A DNA stretch of 5,931 nucleotides, taken from positions 1 through 5,931 of the forward strand of contig DVKW01000038.1 of NCBI GenBank assembly GCA_018715855.1, read 5' to 3'. Source of the DNA: Candidatus Galligastranaerophilus intestinigallinarum. GTDB lineage: Bacteria; Cyanobacteriota; Vampirovibrionia; Gastranaerophilales; Gastranaerophilaceae. The stretch's first letter is position 1. Each line of letters opens with the position of its first letter. The notes under the pieces are model-generated. The model searched no databases. It was not told the DNA's origin and saw nothing but the letters and a program-made list of their open reading frames with translations. The position numbers were made by a program, and so were the translations under genes. This document shows, piece by piece, positions 5,291 to 5,931 of the stretch.

Positions 5291-5635
5291 ATGAAAACTA
5301 AAGAAAGAGATTGCATAAAAGAAGTTGAAAATTTCGAAGATACCGGATTTAATTACACATTATCGCTTATTAACGGAAAATATAAGCTAACTGTTTTATA
5401 CGCACTATACAGGCATAATGTAATCAGGTTTAATCAACTACAAAAATATTTAAAAATGATTTCACATAAAACCCTAAGTAATGTGCTAAAAGAACTTGAG
5501 AAAGATGATTTAATCATAAGAAAAGAATACGCTCAAATTCCCCCTAAGGTTGAATATTATCTTTCTGAAAAAGGGAAATCATTTATTCCTATACTATATT
5601 CATTATGTGAATGGGGAGAGAAGCATAAAATTTAA
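5291..5635 (+). CDS. HxlR-family winged-helix transcriptional regulator
   Basis: At 114 residues this is full length for an HxlR-type (PF01638) winged-helix DNA-binding protein, usually a dimer. After an acidic N-terminal extension come SLINGKYKLTVLYALYRHNVIRF, corresponding to the family 'GGKWkllIL..L..g..RF', and LQKYLKMISHKTLSNVLKELEKDDLI, the helix-turn-helix with its recognition helix. The wing and end follow with IPPKVEYYLSEKGKSF and LCEWGEKHKI. C8 lies in the N-terminal region where several HxlR proteins (YodB, HypR, CatR) carry a redox-sensing cysteine, though here it is further from the first conserved helix; C106 is the only other cysteine. AAGGAAG lies just upstream of the ATG. Transcribed divergently from the NTF2-like/flavoprotein operon, it most likely controls that operon and itself. 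The inducer is unknown. Confidence 0.93.
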   Translation: MKTKERDCIKEVENFEDTGFNYTLSLINGKYKLTVLYALYRHNVIRFNQLQKYLKMISHKTLSNVLKELEKDDLIIRKEYAQIPPKVEYYLSEKGKSFIPILYSLCEWGEKHKI

Positions 5636-5735
5636 AACTTTTTATAGTAACCGGACTTTATTTACTTAAAATGTCAAATAATCGTTTTTGCCGTACAAGT
5701 TAGATTGTGAGGGCGAAATAGACTATAACATTGGT

Positions 5736-5846
5736 TTTAAAATAGAAAATTTAAGTCAATTCTTGGACAGTAATCGGACAATGATGACCAGATAAAATGT
5801 CCCGTTAAATTACAGTAATCTCGACCTTTGTCGAGAATATATTTTT
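5736..5846 (+). ncRNA. candidate small RNA or terminated leader RNA
   Basis: TATAAC at 5724-5729 could be a -10, without a clear -35, and would start an RNA near 5736 of about 110 bases. A first hairpin pairs GTAAT-CGGACA (5770-5780) with TGTCC(C)G (5798-5804) and ATTAC (5809-5813), with one bulged C and a four-base internal loop. A terminator hairpin follows after 5 bases. ACAGTAATC occurs twice (5767-5775, 5812-5820), which would allow alternative pairings. It matches no riboswitch class I can recognise. It could equally be the 3' untranslated region of the regulator mRNA. Confidence 0.35.
5819..5846 (+). terminator. intrinsic terminator
   Basis: TCTCGAC, loop CTTT, GTCGAGA is a perfect 7-bp stem followed by ATATATTTTT. 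It is the best plus-strand terminator in the window. It lies about 180 bases beyond the HxlR stop, so it ends either a long regulator transcript or a separate small RNA or leader. Confidence 0.8.
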
Positions 5847-5874
5847 AGGCATTAAAAAATAGCAAGGGATGCCA

Positions 5875-5913
5875 GACTCTTAGGTGAAAAGCTTGCTTTG
5901 AACCTTAGAGGTC
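5875..5913 (+). other. elaborate hairpin with tandem G-A pairs and CUUG tetraloop
   Basis: GAC/GTC, TCT/AGA, a T-T mismatch, AGGT/ACCT, a symmetric GA/GA pair and AAAG/CTTT stack in order around a CTTG loop, with one bulged G (5910). Tandem sheared G-A pairs and a G(CUUG)C loop are hallmarks of stable RNA, so a structured transcript is plausible. An open reading frame also crosses this element, so a coding origin is not excluded. Confidence 0.45.
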
Positions 5914-5931
5914 GGTATATCGAAAAAGATC

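Larger units (their letters stand above)
5636..5931. other. non-coding right end with strong RNA structure
   Basis: No convincing gene follows the HxlR stop. The only frame-length objects are a 35-codon TTG frame (5688-5795) without a ribosome-binding site, and an open frame from 5856 to the edge that has no start codon. Instead the stretch holds a -10-like TATAAC, two hairpins with a terminator, and a separate ornate hairpin near the edge. Its sequence is visibly less A/T-monotonous than the other gaps. Confidence 0.6.

Noticed and set aside
5688..5795. 35-codon frame from a TTG (MPYKLDCEGEIDYN...)
   Set aside because: Codon composition is not implausible, but there is no ribosome-binding site, no recognisable motif, and it overlaps the first hairpin of the candidate RNA.
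5736..5931. Known riboswitch or T-box leader
   Set aside because: None of the signature cores I could check by eye (T-box GGTGG-ACCGCG, TPP, SAM, FMN, cobalamin, purine, ZTP, guanidine) is present.
5847..5931. End of an IS200/IS605-type element
   Set aside because: A terminal hairpin alone is not enough; no transposase or TnpB sequence and no matching second end is in the window.

Overview
This AT-rich window looks chromosomal and resembles Candidatus Gastranaerophilales (gut Vampirovibrionia/Melainabacteria). That assignment is an inference. It rests on the AT-rich codon use, frequent TTG/GTG starts, and three neighbouring proteins that begin with the same short tag, [IV]-[NS]-F-x-[GA] within the first eight residues. 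I associate this tag with small lineage-specific proteins of that group. No rRNA, tRNA, CRISPR array or complete mobile element is visible.

Layout. (1) 1-952, minus strand: most of an RgpF-like (rhamnan synthesis F) sugar-polymer enzyme, running off the left edge and carrying an extra C-terminal tail that looks like the start of a beta-helix. (2) 1029-1481, plus: a C_GCAxxG_C_C putative redox protein. (3) 1474-2340, minus: a membrane-associated HELGH metallopeptidase-like protein. Genes 2 and 3 converge and overlap by 8 bases inside one bidirectional terminator. (4) 2437-3006, minus: a GNAT-like protein with the N-terminal tag. (5) 3108-3527 and 3545-4090, plus: two tagged proteins of unknown function, probably one transcript, divergent from gene 4. 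(6) 4176-4808 and 4811-5191, minus: an iron-sulfur flavoprotein and an NTF2-like/lumazine-binding-like protein in a two-gene operon, divergent from (7) 5291-5635, plus: an HxlR-family regulator. (8) 5636-5931: no convincing gene, but a strong terminator and two well-formed RNA hairpins.

The clearest functional unit is 4176-5635. It has a good sigma70-type promoter for the flavoprotein operon and a short palindrome in the divergent gap, and the HxlR-type regulator has a cysteine near its N-terminus. Together these fit a small redox- or electrophile-responsive module. The most novel elements are the tagged gene cluster at 2437-4090 and the structured non-coding right end, which may hold a small RNA or the leader of a gene beyond the window.
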